Positions 19,090 to 29,028 of a stretch of DNA of 64,000 nucleotides are shown one piece after another. Location: NCBI GenBank assembly GCA_008501735.1, contig QQUF01000029.1, positions 1 through 64,000 of the forward strand, written 5' to 3'. The notes beneath the pieces were generated by a model, which saw only the letters and a program-made list of their open reading frames with translations, did no database searches and was not told where the DNA came from. This DNA is from Calditrichota bacterium (GTDB lineage Bacteria > CLD3). The position numbers were made by a program, and so were the translations under genes. Numbering within the stretch: position 1 is the stretch's first letter; every line of letters begins with the position of its first letter.

Positions 19090-22000
19090 TTATTTAATCT
19101 TGATTGTGTGTCTGAAAAGTATTCTTTGGTCATTTCTATTAGTCGCAAATTCAAAATCGTAAGAATATTCGTAACGAACCGAAAATCTTGTTGTAAATCT
19201 ATATTCCAAACTTGCGTTGTGTTTGATTCCAACGCCAAATTTATTTTCTTCTTGGTCAATTAAGCCGTTTACTAATTTTCCTGTGTAATTTACCATCACA
19301 CCTTTTTCAGGGCTAATTGGGATTTTCTTTCCAATTGAAAGACTACTGTTCACGAAGCTACTGCCAGAAAAAATATCAAAGTTTGCACTTTGGTCTCTTG
19401 CAGCTTCCGTTCCTGTTGTTTCAGCAGTATAAATCAATCTTTCAGCCAAATTCTGAATAAAAGAAGGACGAATTTTAATGTAATCAATCGGAAGCCATCT
19501 TGTCAGGCGACGTTCTGAGTACTTCAAGTAACGATGCAAAAAATTATCAATGTAATTCGCACCCGCTCCGATGATAAAATTTTTACCTGTTTGTCCGACA
19601 CTAAACTGCTCTTCTTCATTTTCTGCTGCCAAAGGGTCGTTTGATTTTGTTGTTCCCAAAATTCCCCAGAAAGCCAAAATATCGTAAAGATTCGCCCAAT
19701 CAGGATTGTTTGAAAATATCTTAAAACGAATCTTTTCAGGGTCAAGTCTCACATTGTCAGTCAGTTCATAAATAACTCCGTGCAAAGTATCGACTCTTAC
19801 TGGAACAACATAAATTTCGTAATTCACTTGACCAACTTGCTCAACACGAGTCGCTATTCCTTCAAAAATCGGGAATTCGTTGTAACGGTCAAAAATAATT
19901 TTGAACTCTTCAATACGAAAATCTTTGTTCCAAACCTCAATTGTTCCAAGAGTTGAACTAATGTCTCCATCAATTCCAAAAGTAAAATCATCGAATGAAC
20001 CTCTGATCTTTATCCCCTTAGGATTTTCGTCAAGCCGCATATCTAATTCGTAGTGAGAAAGTTCTTCGTCCAAACGGAACTTATTCCCCTTAAACTGAGG
20101 TCTTTGATAAAGCCAAGTATTGTCGCCGATTAACAAATCCAAATTCCACTCAATCCCATCAACTAACTTAGTAGAAAAAGTCGTGTCAGAACTCGCTTCT
20201 TCAATCAAAAAGTCAAGTGTAAATTCACCGTCGTAAGCAGTTGCTCTCCCTGAAAGTTTGTAAGTATCTTCGTAGCCAGAGATAAAAATCGAATTCATTT
20301 GTTCGACATATTCTTCAGAAACACCAGATTTTTTAAGTTTCTCAAGAGCTAAATCTTTAAAAATTGGGTCTCCGACAGCATTTCGCAAAAAATCGCTTTC
20401 CCGAGAAGGTTTCAGAATCTCTGCTTTGATTAACTCGCTTTCATTCATAAATCCTGTAAGATTCACGTCCTTCAAACCATTGGGAATTTCAACAGAAATA
20501 AGCCCGAGATTCAAACCGCCAAAATCTTCAAAAAAGATTGGGCTTTCATCGAACAGGTATTTATTTTCAGATGCGATGTAAGGGTTCTCGAAATTTCTAA
20601 TCAGAATCTTTCTCCCACGAAATTTTGCCTCTGCGTAAAGTCTTAAAAAATTGCCGTTTTGAGCCTCGAAATTTAAATCAATATTCGTGATTTCAAAGTC
20701 TTTTCTCTTGAAAAGCTCGGTAAAACGTAACGTTCGATTCTCGATTTTTAAATGAGCTTTTGCAAGTTCAATATCGTCTAAATTGCCTTCAAATTTTAGA
20801 ATCAAAGTATCTTTTGAAGTCCTTGTTTGTAAGTTTGAAGATTTCTTTGCAATGAATAAATCTGAAACCTTAGGCAAAATTGAAGTAAAATCGCCTGTAA
20901 CTTTGATTTCCAAATCAATATTATCGCCAGTATTCGAGTAAGGAATTTTGCCTTGAGCCGAAAACACAAAATCATTTCCAATTACGACATCAAAACTCTC
21001 AATCTCAAAACTTTGCTCTTTTAGGGTTTTGAAATCGTTGACTTTGTCTTTAGCATTCAAGTTGAAAGAAATTGGCAAATCTTGAGGGAAACCAAAATTA
21101 ACGCCAAATGAATCGCCATTCGCAATGTTAAATTTATAAAAAGTATTTAGGTCCTCATCAATTTGAGATTCTCCGCTGTAACGGATTTTACCAAAAATAT
21201 TTTTGGCGATTTCGGTTGAATCAATTCCAGCAAACTGAAAAATTGATTTTAAGGAAATCTGTTCTTGTGCAAAAACTGATTTCAAGACTTTGTCCGAAAG
21301 AACCGAAGTTAGATTTACAAGTTCAGTCGTTTTTTCATTCACGAAAAGTTGAGTTTTCGGGTAAACTCCGTCGTAATCGAACAAAAGTTGCCCGCTTAGA
21401 CCTTCCAAATTTCCTGCTTTTACCTCAATAAATTCTAAACTTGAGTTGATTAAAGGTTTGGTCGAATTGCCTCTAATTTTAGTTCTTCCTGTAATTTGCC
21501 CACCTTGAAACCCAAGTGAGTTTCGTGTTTGTAAAATTGTGAAAATATCCTCAAAATTTATTTTCGTAACTTCCAAGTCAAAATCCAAATCCTCTTTTTT
21601 ATCGAAAAAATAAGTTCCTTTTACCATCAAATAATTTGCAAAGTTGAACCTCTTTACTGTAAGTTTTTCGCTGTCAATTTGGACTTCAAAATCTCCGTTT
21701 AACCTAACATCATTTGTTGGGTGATAAATTATTTCTCCAATTAATTCGGTCGTATCGCCAACAATTTTGTAATCGCTTTTAATTTCAAAGAAATCAAGTT
21801 TCCTACGTCTTTTCTCTCTGACAACTGTTACCAATTTCCCTTGTTGAAGAGTTCCTGATGAGCTAAACTCGATTTCGAAACTCTCAAATTCATTTTGTAA
21901 GTCAGGGAAAATTTTAGCCAAAACTGCACTAAATTTCTCTGTCTGCAATTCGTAGGTTAGCGAATCAATTGGATTCTCAACACTCAAAATAATTTTACTT

Positions 22001-23517
22001 TCTCGCAAAGAATCTAAAAGAAAAATTTTAGACGAATCCTTCCCGAAGAAATAATTTCCTTGAAGACTCAAACCTTTTGCAAGAAAGTCGAGATTTGCAA
22101 CTCCTCTGATTGAAGGAACTTCCACAATTCCTGCCGCCTTACCACGTAAATTCGTTTCAATTTTCCCCAAAAGTGAATCCACTACTCCTAAATTCAAATC
22201 TGCTAACAAATCGCCTTTGACTTGGTAAGTTAAATCGTAAAAATTTTCAAAATCGGTAAGTTTCAAATTTCCTTTAGACTGAAAAGTTTTTTTCAAAACT
22301 TCCGCACTAAAATTCTCAACATCCACTTCAAGGTCGAAATAATTTCCTTGAGTGTGAACATTTTTGATTTTAAGGAATGGTAAAACATCTATTTCTTTTG
22401 CAACGAAAGTAAAATTTACGTCAGGGTTTATAATGTCTCCGTTTGCCACAAAAATTAAATTTGCGATTTTTCCTTTTGGTAAATACTTACGAATCTCTTC
22501 TTCAGAGATAAAATTTTCGACAAACTTCAAATCAATGTTGTTGACTTGTCCAGTTGCACTTAAAGTCGGCGAAGTTACTTCACCTAAATTTCCTGAGACT
22601 TGAAAATCTGCACCTTCAAACTTTCCTGCCAAGTTCACTTCTTCAACATTCAAATTTTTTACACGAGCTTGTCCGATGAGTCCAGTGATTTCCATTGCGT
22701 CAACGATTTTGAGGTTTACTCCAAGAAAATCCACTTTCGCAGAAACAGAGGGTTTGGTTGTAGAAGCAACTTTGTTCGCTGTTGCTTTGAGTGAAATTTT
22801 CCCTCCCAAACTAATCGCATCAGTTGGAATGAATTTCTGAAAATCTTCCAAATAGATTTCGTCAACCTCTGTCAGTAAAAAGAAGGTTTTAATTTTGGGG
22901 TAAATTTCGCCTTTGAGCTTGAGTTTCGTTTTTTCAACTTCCCCGTAATCGCCTTCAAAATTGACAGAAATTTGTTTTGAGTCGGTAGTTTTGGTAATTT
23001 TACCTGAAAAATTGCTAATGACTTTAAACTTTAAGTTGTCTTTATTTCGCCTCAAAGTGATTGAAGCGTCTTTTACGTTTAGCGAGTCAATGTGAAAATA
23101 AAATCGGATTTGCTGAAAAATTTTATCTGGAATTTCTGGGATTTCGATTGCAATGGAATCATTGCTTGAAGTGTCAGGCAAGTAAAAAGTTGCCTTTGGC
23201 GAGACAAGGTTTATCGCTTGGACAAATTGGTAAGGATTAAACTTACTTGCTATAAAATTTGTCAGACTAAATTCAATCTCAAGAGTGTCGGCTCTGATGT
23301 TAAAATCTTTAGTCCGAACTGATGGAGCGACAATTTTTATGGAGTTTGGGTAAGGGTAAAGTTTCTTGATTTTGACACCAAAAGGAAAGACAAAACCGTT
23401 TACAAATCTTGCCAAAGACCTTTCCGGACTTTTCCAAGTTCCGTAGGAAACGACTGCTAAAAGGATAGTTAGCAGAAGAGGTAAAAGAAACCGTTTTCGA
23501 CTTCTAAAGATTTTCAA
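19090..23517 (-). CDS. tamB: TamB/DUF490-type translocation and assembly module protein
   Basis: 1475 aa, N-terminal TM, long beta-rich body, C-terminal TamB-like region; between uppS and bamA. Confidence 0.82.
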   Translation of the reverse strand: MKIFRSRKRFLLPLLLTILLAVVSYGTWKSPERSLARFVNGFVFPFGVKIKKLYPYPNSIKIVAPSVRTKDFNIRADTLEIEFSLTNFIASKFNPYQFVQAINLVSPKATFYLPDTSSNDSIAIEIPEIPDKIFQQIRFYFHIDSLNVKDASITLRRNKDNLKFKVISNFSGKITKTTDSKQISVNFEGDYGEVEKTKLKLKGEIYPKIKTFFLLTEVDEIYLEDFQKFIPTDAISLGGKISLKATANKVASTTKPSVSAKVDFLGVNLKIVDAMEITGLIGQARVKNLNVEEVNLAGKFEGADFQVSGNLGEVTSPTLSATGQVNNIDLKFVENFISEEEIRKYLPKGKIANLIFVANGDIINPDVNFTFVAKEIDVLPFLKIKNVHTQGNYFDLEVDVENFSAEVLKKTFQSKGNLKLTDFENFYDLTYQVKGDLLADLNLGVVDSLLGKIETNLRGKAAGIVEVPSIRGVANLDFLAKGLSLQGNYFFGKDSSKIFLLDSLRESKIILSVENPIDSLTYELQTEKFSAVLAKIFPDLQNEFESFEIEFSSSGTLQQGKLVTVVREKRRRKLDFFEIKSDYKIVGDTTELIGEIIYHPTNDVRLNGDFEVQIDSEKLTVKRFNFANYLMVKGTYFFDKKEDLDFDLEVTKINFEDIFTILQTRNSLGFQGGQITGRTKIRGNSTKPLINSSLEFIEVKAGNLEGLSGQLLFDYDGVYPKTQLFVNEKTTELVNLTSVLSDKVLKSVFAQEQISLKSIFQFAGIDSTEIAKNIFGKIRYSGESQIDEDLNTFYKFNIANGDSFGVNFGFPQDLPISFNLNAKDKVNDFKTLKEQSFEIESFDVVIGNDFVFSAQGKIPYSNTGDNIDLEIKVTGDFTSILPKVSDLFIAKKSSNLQTRTSKDTLILKFEGNLDDIELAKAHLKIENRTLRFTELFKRKDFEITNIDLNFEAQNGNFLRLYAEAKFRGRKILIRNFENPYIASENKYLFDESPIFFEDFGGLNLGLISVEIPNGLKDVNLTGFMNESELIKAEILKPSRESDFLRNAVGDPIFKDLALEKLKKSGVSEEYVEQMNSIFISGYEDTYKLSGRATAYDGEFTLDFLIEEASSDTTFSTKLVDGIEWNLDLLIGDNTWLYQRPQFKGNKFRLDEELSHYELDMRLDENPKGIKIRGSFDDFTFGIDGDISSTLGTIEVWNKDFRIEEFKIIFDRYNEFPIFEGIATRVEQVGQVNYEIYVVPVRVDTLHGVIYELTDNVRLDPEKIRFKIFSNNPDWANLYDILAFWGILGTTKSNDPLAAENEEEQFSVGQTGKNFIIGAGANYIDNFLHRYLKYSERRLTRWLPIDYIKIRPSFIQNLAERLIYTAETTGTEAARDQSANFDIFSGSSFVNSSLSIGKKIPISPEKGVMVNYTGKLVNGLIDQEENKFGVGIKHNASLEYRFTTRFSVRYEYSYDFEFATNRNDQRILFRHTIKIK

Positions 23518-23518
23518 A

Positions 23519-24292
23519 TCAAATATTCTGTTTTAGTTGCTCACTGACTAATCCGAAACGTCTTTCCCTTGTAGCATAATTCATCATTGCTTTGCAGTAT
23601 TCATTTTTTCTAAAATCGGGCCAAAGAGTATCAGTAACGTAAATTTCAGAGTAAGCAATTTGCCACAAGAGGAAATTACTAATCCTAAGTTCACCACTTG
23701 TACGAATCAATAAATCTGGGTCGGGAATTTCAGCAGTTTGCAAAGAATTGGAAAAAATCGTTTCATTAACTTCGTCAATTGTAATGCTTCCGTCTTTCAC
23801 TTGTTTAGCTATTTCTTTGACTCCATCGAGAATTTCATTTCGCGAGCTGTAACTCAAAGCCAAAATCAAAGTCAAGCCTGTGTTATTATGAGTTTTTTCC
23901 ATTGCCTCAATCATTCCTTGACGAGGTTTTTCGGGTAAAGCTGACAAGTCGCCGATTGTCAAAACTCTAACGTTATTTTTGTGTAAAGCGTCAACCTCAC
24001 TTTTAATTGACTTGAGCAAAAGTCCCATCAAAAATGAAACTTCTTTTTCAGGTCTTTTCCAATTTTCTTGTGAGAAAGTGTAAAGTGTCAAATACTCTAC
24101 TCCGTACTCACTACTGGTTTCGACAATTTCACGAACAGAATTAATTCCCTCGCGATGTCCGAATACTCGTAATTTCCCTTTCTTTTTTGCCCATCTTCCA
24201 TTACCGTCCATAATAATTGCAATACTTTTTGGGAGTCTTCCGTTCTCTTTTGCAACTTTACACTGTTCGATAAAATTTATGTCTTGAGTCAT
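23519..24292 (-). CDS. uppS: Isoprenyl transferase
   Basis: IAIIMDGNGRWAKKKG, TLYTFSQENWKRP, DLLIRTSGELRISNFLLWQIAYSEIYVTDTLWPDF. Confidence 0.96.
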   Translation of the reverse strand: MTQDINFIEQCKVAKENGRLPKSIAIIMDGNGRWAKKKGKLRVFGHREGINSVREIVETSSEYGVEYLTLYTFSQENWKRPEKEVSFLMGLLLKSIKSEVDALHKNNVRVLTIGDLSALPEKPRQGMIEAMEKTHNNTGLTLILALSYSSRNEILDGVKEIAKQVKDGSITIDEVNETIFSNSLQTAEIPDPDLLIRTSGELRISNFLLWQIAYSEIYVTDTLWPDFRKNEYCKAMMNYATRERRFGLVSEQLKQNI

Positions 24293-24383
24293 TTTTGTCT
24301 CTGGATTAAAAATTAAAACTAAAGCAATAGTTTAAACATTAATTTAAAATGGAAGTAAATATTTTCAAACTTTGAGGTAAAAA

Positions 24384-25718
24384 ATGAAAATTATCGTTCC
24401 AATTCTAATATTTATTTTCACGCAAATCTCTTTTGCAAATGAAAACCAACAATCCTTCACGATTCGAAATTCTAATATTGAAGTTTCGGGGAATCTAATT
24501 TTTACTTTTGAAGAATCGGACACAAATTTAGTAAAAATTAATGAATTAACCCAATCCGAATTTCAAGCAAAAATAATTAATTCCTCCGAAAGCTTTAGTA
24601 GTCTCGAATTTACAGTAGAATTTTACATTGAGCAAAATGGGCAAGAAACGTTTTTAACCAGTCGAATTTACGAAATCTTCGGAAGTTCGACACAAATCGA
24701 ATTAGGAACTTTTAAGATAAATGACTTTGAAATCGACCATAATTCTTTAGAGAAACCGTTTAAAGTAAAACTTAAAGAAACAAGGTTTACCTTTGAGGAA
24801 ACAATAATTTCCAAAGGGAAAGTCGAACCCAAACAAGATAGAAGCACAAGATTTGTGTCTCTAAATCTTGAACTTTTGGAAAGACCTTTAGCACAAAAAT
24901 TGGAAGATTCTGAATTCAAAAAAGCAATTCAACACTACACAAGAGTTACCCGAAAAGAGCCTGAGAACTCCGCAGCATTTTACAAAAGAGGAGTTAATTT
25001 TTTGAATCAAGGCTACCTTAAAAATGCTTTCTCGGATTTTTCAAAAGCAATCAGTTTGAACCAAAAAGACGGACAATCTTTGCTTTCAAGAGCAGTTTAT
25101 TACGAGGAAATCGGCGAATTTGAAAAGGCTTTGGAAGACTTAAATTTTGCGATTAAACTTGACGGAAATTTTGAAGAAGCCTATGCAAACAGAGGTTACG
25201 TTTACTTTCAACAAAGAGATTTTACGAACGCAACCAAGGATTTTGGAAATGCTTTGGCTGTCAGAAAAAGTTTTGAAGGTTACGCAAACAGAGGTTACTG
25301 TTACTTCGCTCTCAAAGACTACAAAAATGCAATCGAGGATTTTACTCAAGCCTTAAATTTCGCCCCTGAAAATGTTGAAACACTTTACAACAGAGGAACC
25401 CTTTACGGTTTAACAGGCAAATTCGATTTGGCAATTTTGGATTTAACAAAAGCAATCGAAATAGAGTCGTCAAATTCTTTAGCATTTTTAAACAGAGGTA
25501 GTTTTTACTTAGAATTAAGGAAATATTCAGAAGCCGAAAAGGATTTTCGAGAAGCTGCAAAATTAGGCGATTCAAATTCTGCGATTGAATACAATTTGGC
25601 ACTTTCTTTAATCGGTCAGAAAAAAATTACGGAAGCAAAAAGGTTACTTAAAAACTACCTTAGCAAAGCTCCAAACGACAGAAAGGCAAAAAAAATATTC
25701 TCAAGTATCTCAAACTAA
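24384..25718 (+). CDS. TPR-repeat exported protein
   Basis: Signal peptide; tandem 34-aa TPRs. Confidence 0.82.
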   Translation: MKIIVPILIFIFTQISFANENQQSFTIRNSNIEVSGNLIFTFEESDTNLVKINELTQSEFQAKIINSSESFSSLEFTVEFYIEQNGQETFLTSRIYEIFGSSTQIELGTFKINDFEIDHNSLEKPFKVKLKETRFTFEETIISKGKVEPKQDRSTRFVSLNLELLERPLAQKLEDSEFKKAIQHYTRVTRKEPENSAAFYKRGVNFLNQGYLKNAFSDFSKAISLNQKDGQSLLSRAVYYEEIGEFEKALEDLNFAIKLDGNFEEAYANRGYVYFQQRDFTNATKDFGNALAVRKSFEGYANRGYCYFALKDYKNAIEDFTQALNFAPENVETLYNRGTLYGLTGKFDLAILDLTKAIEIESSNSLAFLNRGSFYLELRKYSEAEKDFREAAKLGDSNSAIEYNLALSLIGQKKITEAKRLLKNYLSKAPNDRKAKKIFSSISN

Positions 25719-25752
25719 ATGAGATTTTATTAACAAATTATACTTGACTAAA

Positions 25753-25766
25753 GTGATAAGTATCAA
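25753..25766. promoter_or_regulatory. CRP/FNR-type operator GTGATAAGTATCAA
   Basis: Perfect GTGAT-N4-ATCAA, 59 nt upstream of the ATG at 25826. Confidence 0.55.
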
Positions 25767-25825
25767 TTACCTTGAGTTTTAGTCTCAAGTATTTAAATAT
25801 TAACCAATTTAGGATTGGAAATTCA

Positions 25826-27577
25826 ATGAAAATTTCTATCAAAAAATTATTAAAGCCAATGATTATTGGTATCGGAGCTGTAACAATGTTTGCTTCAAGT
25901 GCAGATGCACAAGTAAACTGGAAATTACAGGAAGAATTTTGTGATTCAACTGCTTTTACAACAGGTGGTTGGGCAATTGCTGACGGTGACGGAAGTGGAA
26001 CAAGTTTTGGATTAGTTGCAAATGCTTTGACAGGTGCAGTTCTACCACAAACTTGCGGTAATTTTGTTCACGGAAACTTTAATAGTGCTAATGGATTCCT
26101 TATTGATGAGTGGTTAATTTCTCCTCAGGTAACAGGAATTGCTACTGGCGATTCACTTGTTTTTTGGGCAACTGCTGTTGACGGCGGTTGGAATGATTCC
26201 CTAAAAGTACATATTTCAACAACAGGAACAAACCCTGCTGATTTTACAGAAGTTGATTATTTTAAAGTTGACGGACCAACTGGAAACTGGCATAGATATT
26301 CTTGGTCATTAGATGCTTTTGACGGAAATGATATTCACGTTGCAATCAATTGGTATCATACCGATGGTGGTGCAAATGGTTCTGCTTCTGACAATGTGTC
26401 AATTGATAATGTTCAAGTAAGAAATGGTGTTCCTGCTGGTGCTTCAATTGCTCCTGATGATATCGACTTCGGTTCTATTGCAGTTGGTGATTCAACTTCA
26501 ATGCAAGTAACAATTACAAACTTCGATGGAGCTCAATTAGACATTACTGGTGTTAATTACAGTAGTGGTGTTTTCTCAGGAACTGTTCCAACTGATGTTC
26601 CTGCAAACAGTAGCTCAACTTTTGACATTTGGTTCAAACCACCAATTATCTCAACTTTCAACGGAACTTTAACACTCCAAAATTCTTCAGGAACTGATTT
26701 AGTTGTTAACTTAGCTGGTGAAGGCTTTGATAACTCTGCAAACCCTCTTCCTTTCTCTGAAAACTTTGATAGTGCGACTTTACCATTAGGTTGGTCAGTT
26801 GTTGATGGAGATGGAAGTGGAACATCTTATACAGTAGTTCAACAATTGAATTTTACTGGTGCAACAGCAAACCCTCATTCTGGAATGAGTTTTATTCACG
26901 GTAGTTTTAATACTGCAAATGGAAATGGTTTGATTGACGAATGGTTGATTTCTCCTGCAATTGATCTTTCTGGTGGAACTAACTACAACTTAAATTACTG
27001 GGTTTCTTCTGTAGGTGGACAATTTGCAGACTCACTTAAAATTTGGGTTTCTACAACTGGAACAAACCCTGCTGACTTTACAGAAGTTGATTATTTCTTA
27101 GTTCCTGGTCCTGTTGATACTTGGTCTGAAAGAAACCTTGATTTAACTGCTTTTGGTGGAAATACTGTTCACGTAGCTTTTAATTATTTTATAGTTGATG
27201 GTGGTCCTAATGGAACTCATTCTGACAATGTTATAATTGATGACATTACAATTGATTTGGTAACAGACATTGATGATGGTTCAAATGCTGTTCCTTTCAA
27301 ATATGCTTTGAAACAAAATTATCCAAACCCATTCAACCCAACTACTGCTATTGAATTTACTCTTGAAAAAACAGAATCTGTTACTCTTAGCATTTTCAAT
27401 GAAAGAGGACAACTTGTTAAAACTTTAGTCAACGACGAAGTTCAAGCAGGAAACAGCAGAGTTTACTGGAATGGAACTGACGCAAACGGAATCCAAGTTT
27501 CAAGTGGAGTTTATTTCTACTCTTTAGAAACTGCTTCTGGTTTCAGACAAACCAACAAAGCTACTTTCTTGAAATAA
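25826..27577 (+). CDS. T9SS-secreted protein with two choice-of-anchor-J (cleaved adhesin)-like modules
   Basis: Duplicated module (HGNFNSANGFLIDEWLISPQV / HGSFNTANGNGLIDEWLISPAI; STTGTNPADFTEVDYF twice); C-terminal NYPNPFNPTTAIEF...GVYFYSLETASGFRQTNKATFLK. Start moved to the Met before the signal peptide. Confidence 0.85.
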   Translation: MKISIKKLLKPMIIGIGAVTMFASSADAQVNWKLQEEFCDSTAFTTGGWAIADGDGSGTSFGLVANALTGAVLPQTCGNFVHGNFNSANGFLIDEWLISPQVTGIATGDSLVFWATAVDGGWNDSLKVHISTTGTNPADFTEVDYFKVDGPTGNWHRYSWSLDAFDGNDIHVAINWYHTDGGANGSASDNVSIDNVQVRNGVPAGASIAPDDIDFGSIAVGDSTSMQVTITNFDGAQLDITGVNYSSGVFSGTVPTDVPANSSSTFDIWFKPPIISTFNGTLTLQNSSGTDLVVNLAGEGFDNSANPLPFSENFDSATLPLGWSVVDGDGSGTSYTVVQQLNFTGATANPHSGMSFIHGSFNTANGNGLIDEWLISPAIDLSGGTNYNLNYWVSSVGGQFADSLKIWVSTTGTNPADFTEVDYFLVPGPVDTWSERNLDLTAFGGNTVHVAFNYFIVDGGPNGTHSDNVIIDDITIDLVTDIDDGSNAVPFKYALKQNYPNPFNPTTAIEFTLEKTESVTLSIFNERGQLVKTLVNDEVQAGNSRVYWNGTDANGIQVSSGVYFYSLETASGFRQTNKATFLK

Positions 27578-27598
27578 TTTCAAGTTTAAGAATTTTTG

Positions 27599-27632
27599 AA
27601 AAAGCCGAGCAAATTTTTGTTCGGCTTTTTTT
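27599..27632 (+). terminator. Rho-independent terminator
   Basis: GCCGAGCAAA-TTT..-TTTGTTCGGC followed by T-run. Confidence 0.8.
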
Positions 27633-27674
27633 GTTCGGTTAGGTAAATTCCCTTTCCCAAAATCGGAGAAAAAA

Positions 27675-28532
27675 ATGTGTAGATTTTTAGCTTACCAAGG
27701 ACAAAAAGTTCTTCTTGCAGACTTACTTTACAACTCGGAAAATTCAATAATTTCTCAAAGCCGAAAGGCAAAAGAAACTCATCAACCTGTCAATGCTGAT
27801 GGTTTTGGTTTAGGTTGGTACTCTCAAGAAATTGAGCCAAATCCTTGTGTAATTACAAGTATTCTTCCTGCTTGGAGTAGCTCAAACCTTAGAAGCCTTT
27901 CACGCAAAATTCTCACTGACAATTTTTTCGCTCACGTTAGAGCTGCTTCGCCTGGTTCTCCTGTTACAATTCAAAATTGTCACCCTTTTGTTTCGGGAAA
28001 TTTGATGTTTATGCACAATGGAATTGTTTGGGAGTTTCCAAAACTTAGGAGAAAATTTCAGAACGAGTTGGGAGATGAAAACTACGAAAAGATTGTCGGT
28101 TCAACAGACTCGGAACATATTTTTTGGCTTTTTGTGAATTACCTCAAAAATGATTTAAACCCGACAAAAGAAGAATTGATTTCAGCAATGCAGAAAACAT
28201 TCGCTAAAATCATTGAATTACAAAACCAAGCCGATACAGAAGAAGTTCCTCATCTTAACTTTGCTTTGACAGACGGGAAAAAACTTTTGGCAACAAAATT
28301 TACATCTAACAAAAGTAAAGGACCTGTTTCTCTATATTACGCTTTACCTGAGAAAATAGAAATAAAAAACAAGGAACTCTGCTTAAGCGGAAATCCTGAG
28401 AAACGAACTGGAATTTTAATTGCCTCCGAACCTTTGTCCAATGAAAAAGATGTTTGGCAAAGTGTGCCAAACAACTCAATTTTTATTTCCGACGAGAACT
28501 TGAACTATGAAATTTTGCCGATTGAGGTCTAA
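27675..28532 (+). CDS. Class II glutamine amidotransferase (EgtC-like)
   Basis: MCRFLAYQG, NADGFGLGWY, FFAHVRAASPGSPVTIQNCHPFVSGNLMFMHNG. Confidence 0.9.
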   Translation: MCRFLAYQGQKVLLADLLYNSENSIISQSRKAKETHQPVNADGFGLGWYSQEIEPNPCVITSILPAWSSSNLRSLSRKILTDNFFAHVRAASPGSPVTIQNCHPFVSGNLMFMHNGIVWEFPKLRRKFQNELGDENYEKIVGSTDSEHIFWLFVNYLKNDLNPTKEELISAMQKTFAKIIELQNQADTEEVPHLNFALTDGKKLLATKFTSNKSKGPVSLYYALPEKIEIKNKELCLSGNPEKRTGILIASEPLSNEKDVWQSVPNNSIFISDENLNYEILPIEV

Positions 28533-28864
28533 AATTTCTCTTGGTAAAGTTCTTCATTGTAACCAACAAGAATTTCACTTCCAAGTTTAACTGTTGGAGC
28601 TCGTAAATTACCACTTCTTCCCATTGCAATTTTTAGAATTTCATCTTTGTTTGCATCAATTGGTTCAAATTCTAAGATTTTTTTACCGCGAGCAATTTTT
28701 AACTTTTGGGCAGTTTTGAGAAAATTCCAAGCACTTTCAAAGTCAAATTTTTCTTTTTTAGCATCAGAAATTTCCGAAACTTCAGTTTTTGATTCGTCAA
28801 GAAACTCTTGAGCTTTTTTACAAGAGACTCAACCTTTACGAAAATAAAGCCAGTCGATTTTCAT
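28529..28864 (-). CDS. ArsC family (seleno)protein with in-frame UGA (probable Sec12), absent from the ORF track
   Basis: Hand translation: MKIDWLYFRKG(U)VSCKKAQEFLDESKTEVSEISDAKKEKFDFESAWNFLKTAQKLKIARGKKILEFEPIDANKDEILKIAMGRSGNLRAPTVKLGSEILVGYNEELYQEKF*; UGA at 28829-28831; UxxC motif, RAPTV cis-Pro-type motif. Confidence 0.82.
28797..28811 (-). promoter_or_regulatory. SECIS-like hairpin downstream of the UGA
   Basis: UCAAGA-GUU-UCUUGA, 6 bp stem; loop starts with G 24 nt after the UGA. Confidence 0.5.
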
Positions 28865-29028
28865 TTTGTTTTCCTTAAAAATTTTTAGAAGATTAATTCC
28901 TAAACTTAAGAATTTTACAACCCTTAAACAAACAAAACAAAATTGCTCTTTCGGTAAATTCTTAGCATTTTTTAAAAGTTTTGTCTTAAATTTTTCCAAT
29001 TTTAAACTTCAAAATCAAATCTAAAAAG

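Noticed and set aside
19083-19259. N-terminal extension of bamA overlapping tamB
   Set aside because: Out-of-frame readthrough of the tamB 3' end; the signal peptide begins at the Met at 19082.
25140-25602. Extra ORFs within the TPR gene on both strands
   Set aside because: Repetitive TPR coding sequence read out of frame.
28529-28864. Possibility that the in-frame TGA marks a pseudogene or a reassigned genetic code
   Set aside because: Only one TGA, exactly at the redox-Cys site with the partner Cys intact; other genes here use TGA as a normal stop (e.g. 58924-58926), so a global code change is unlikely. Pseudogenisation remains possible but less likely.
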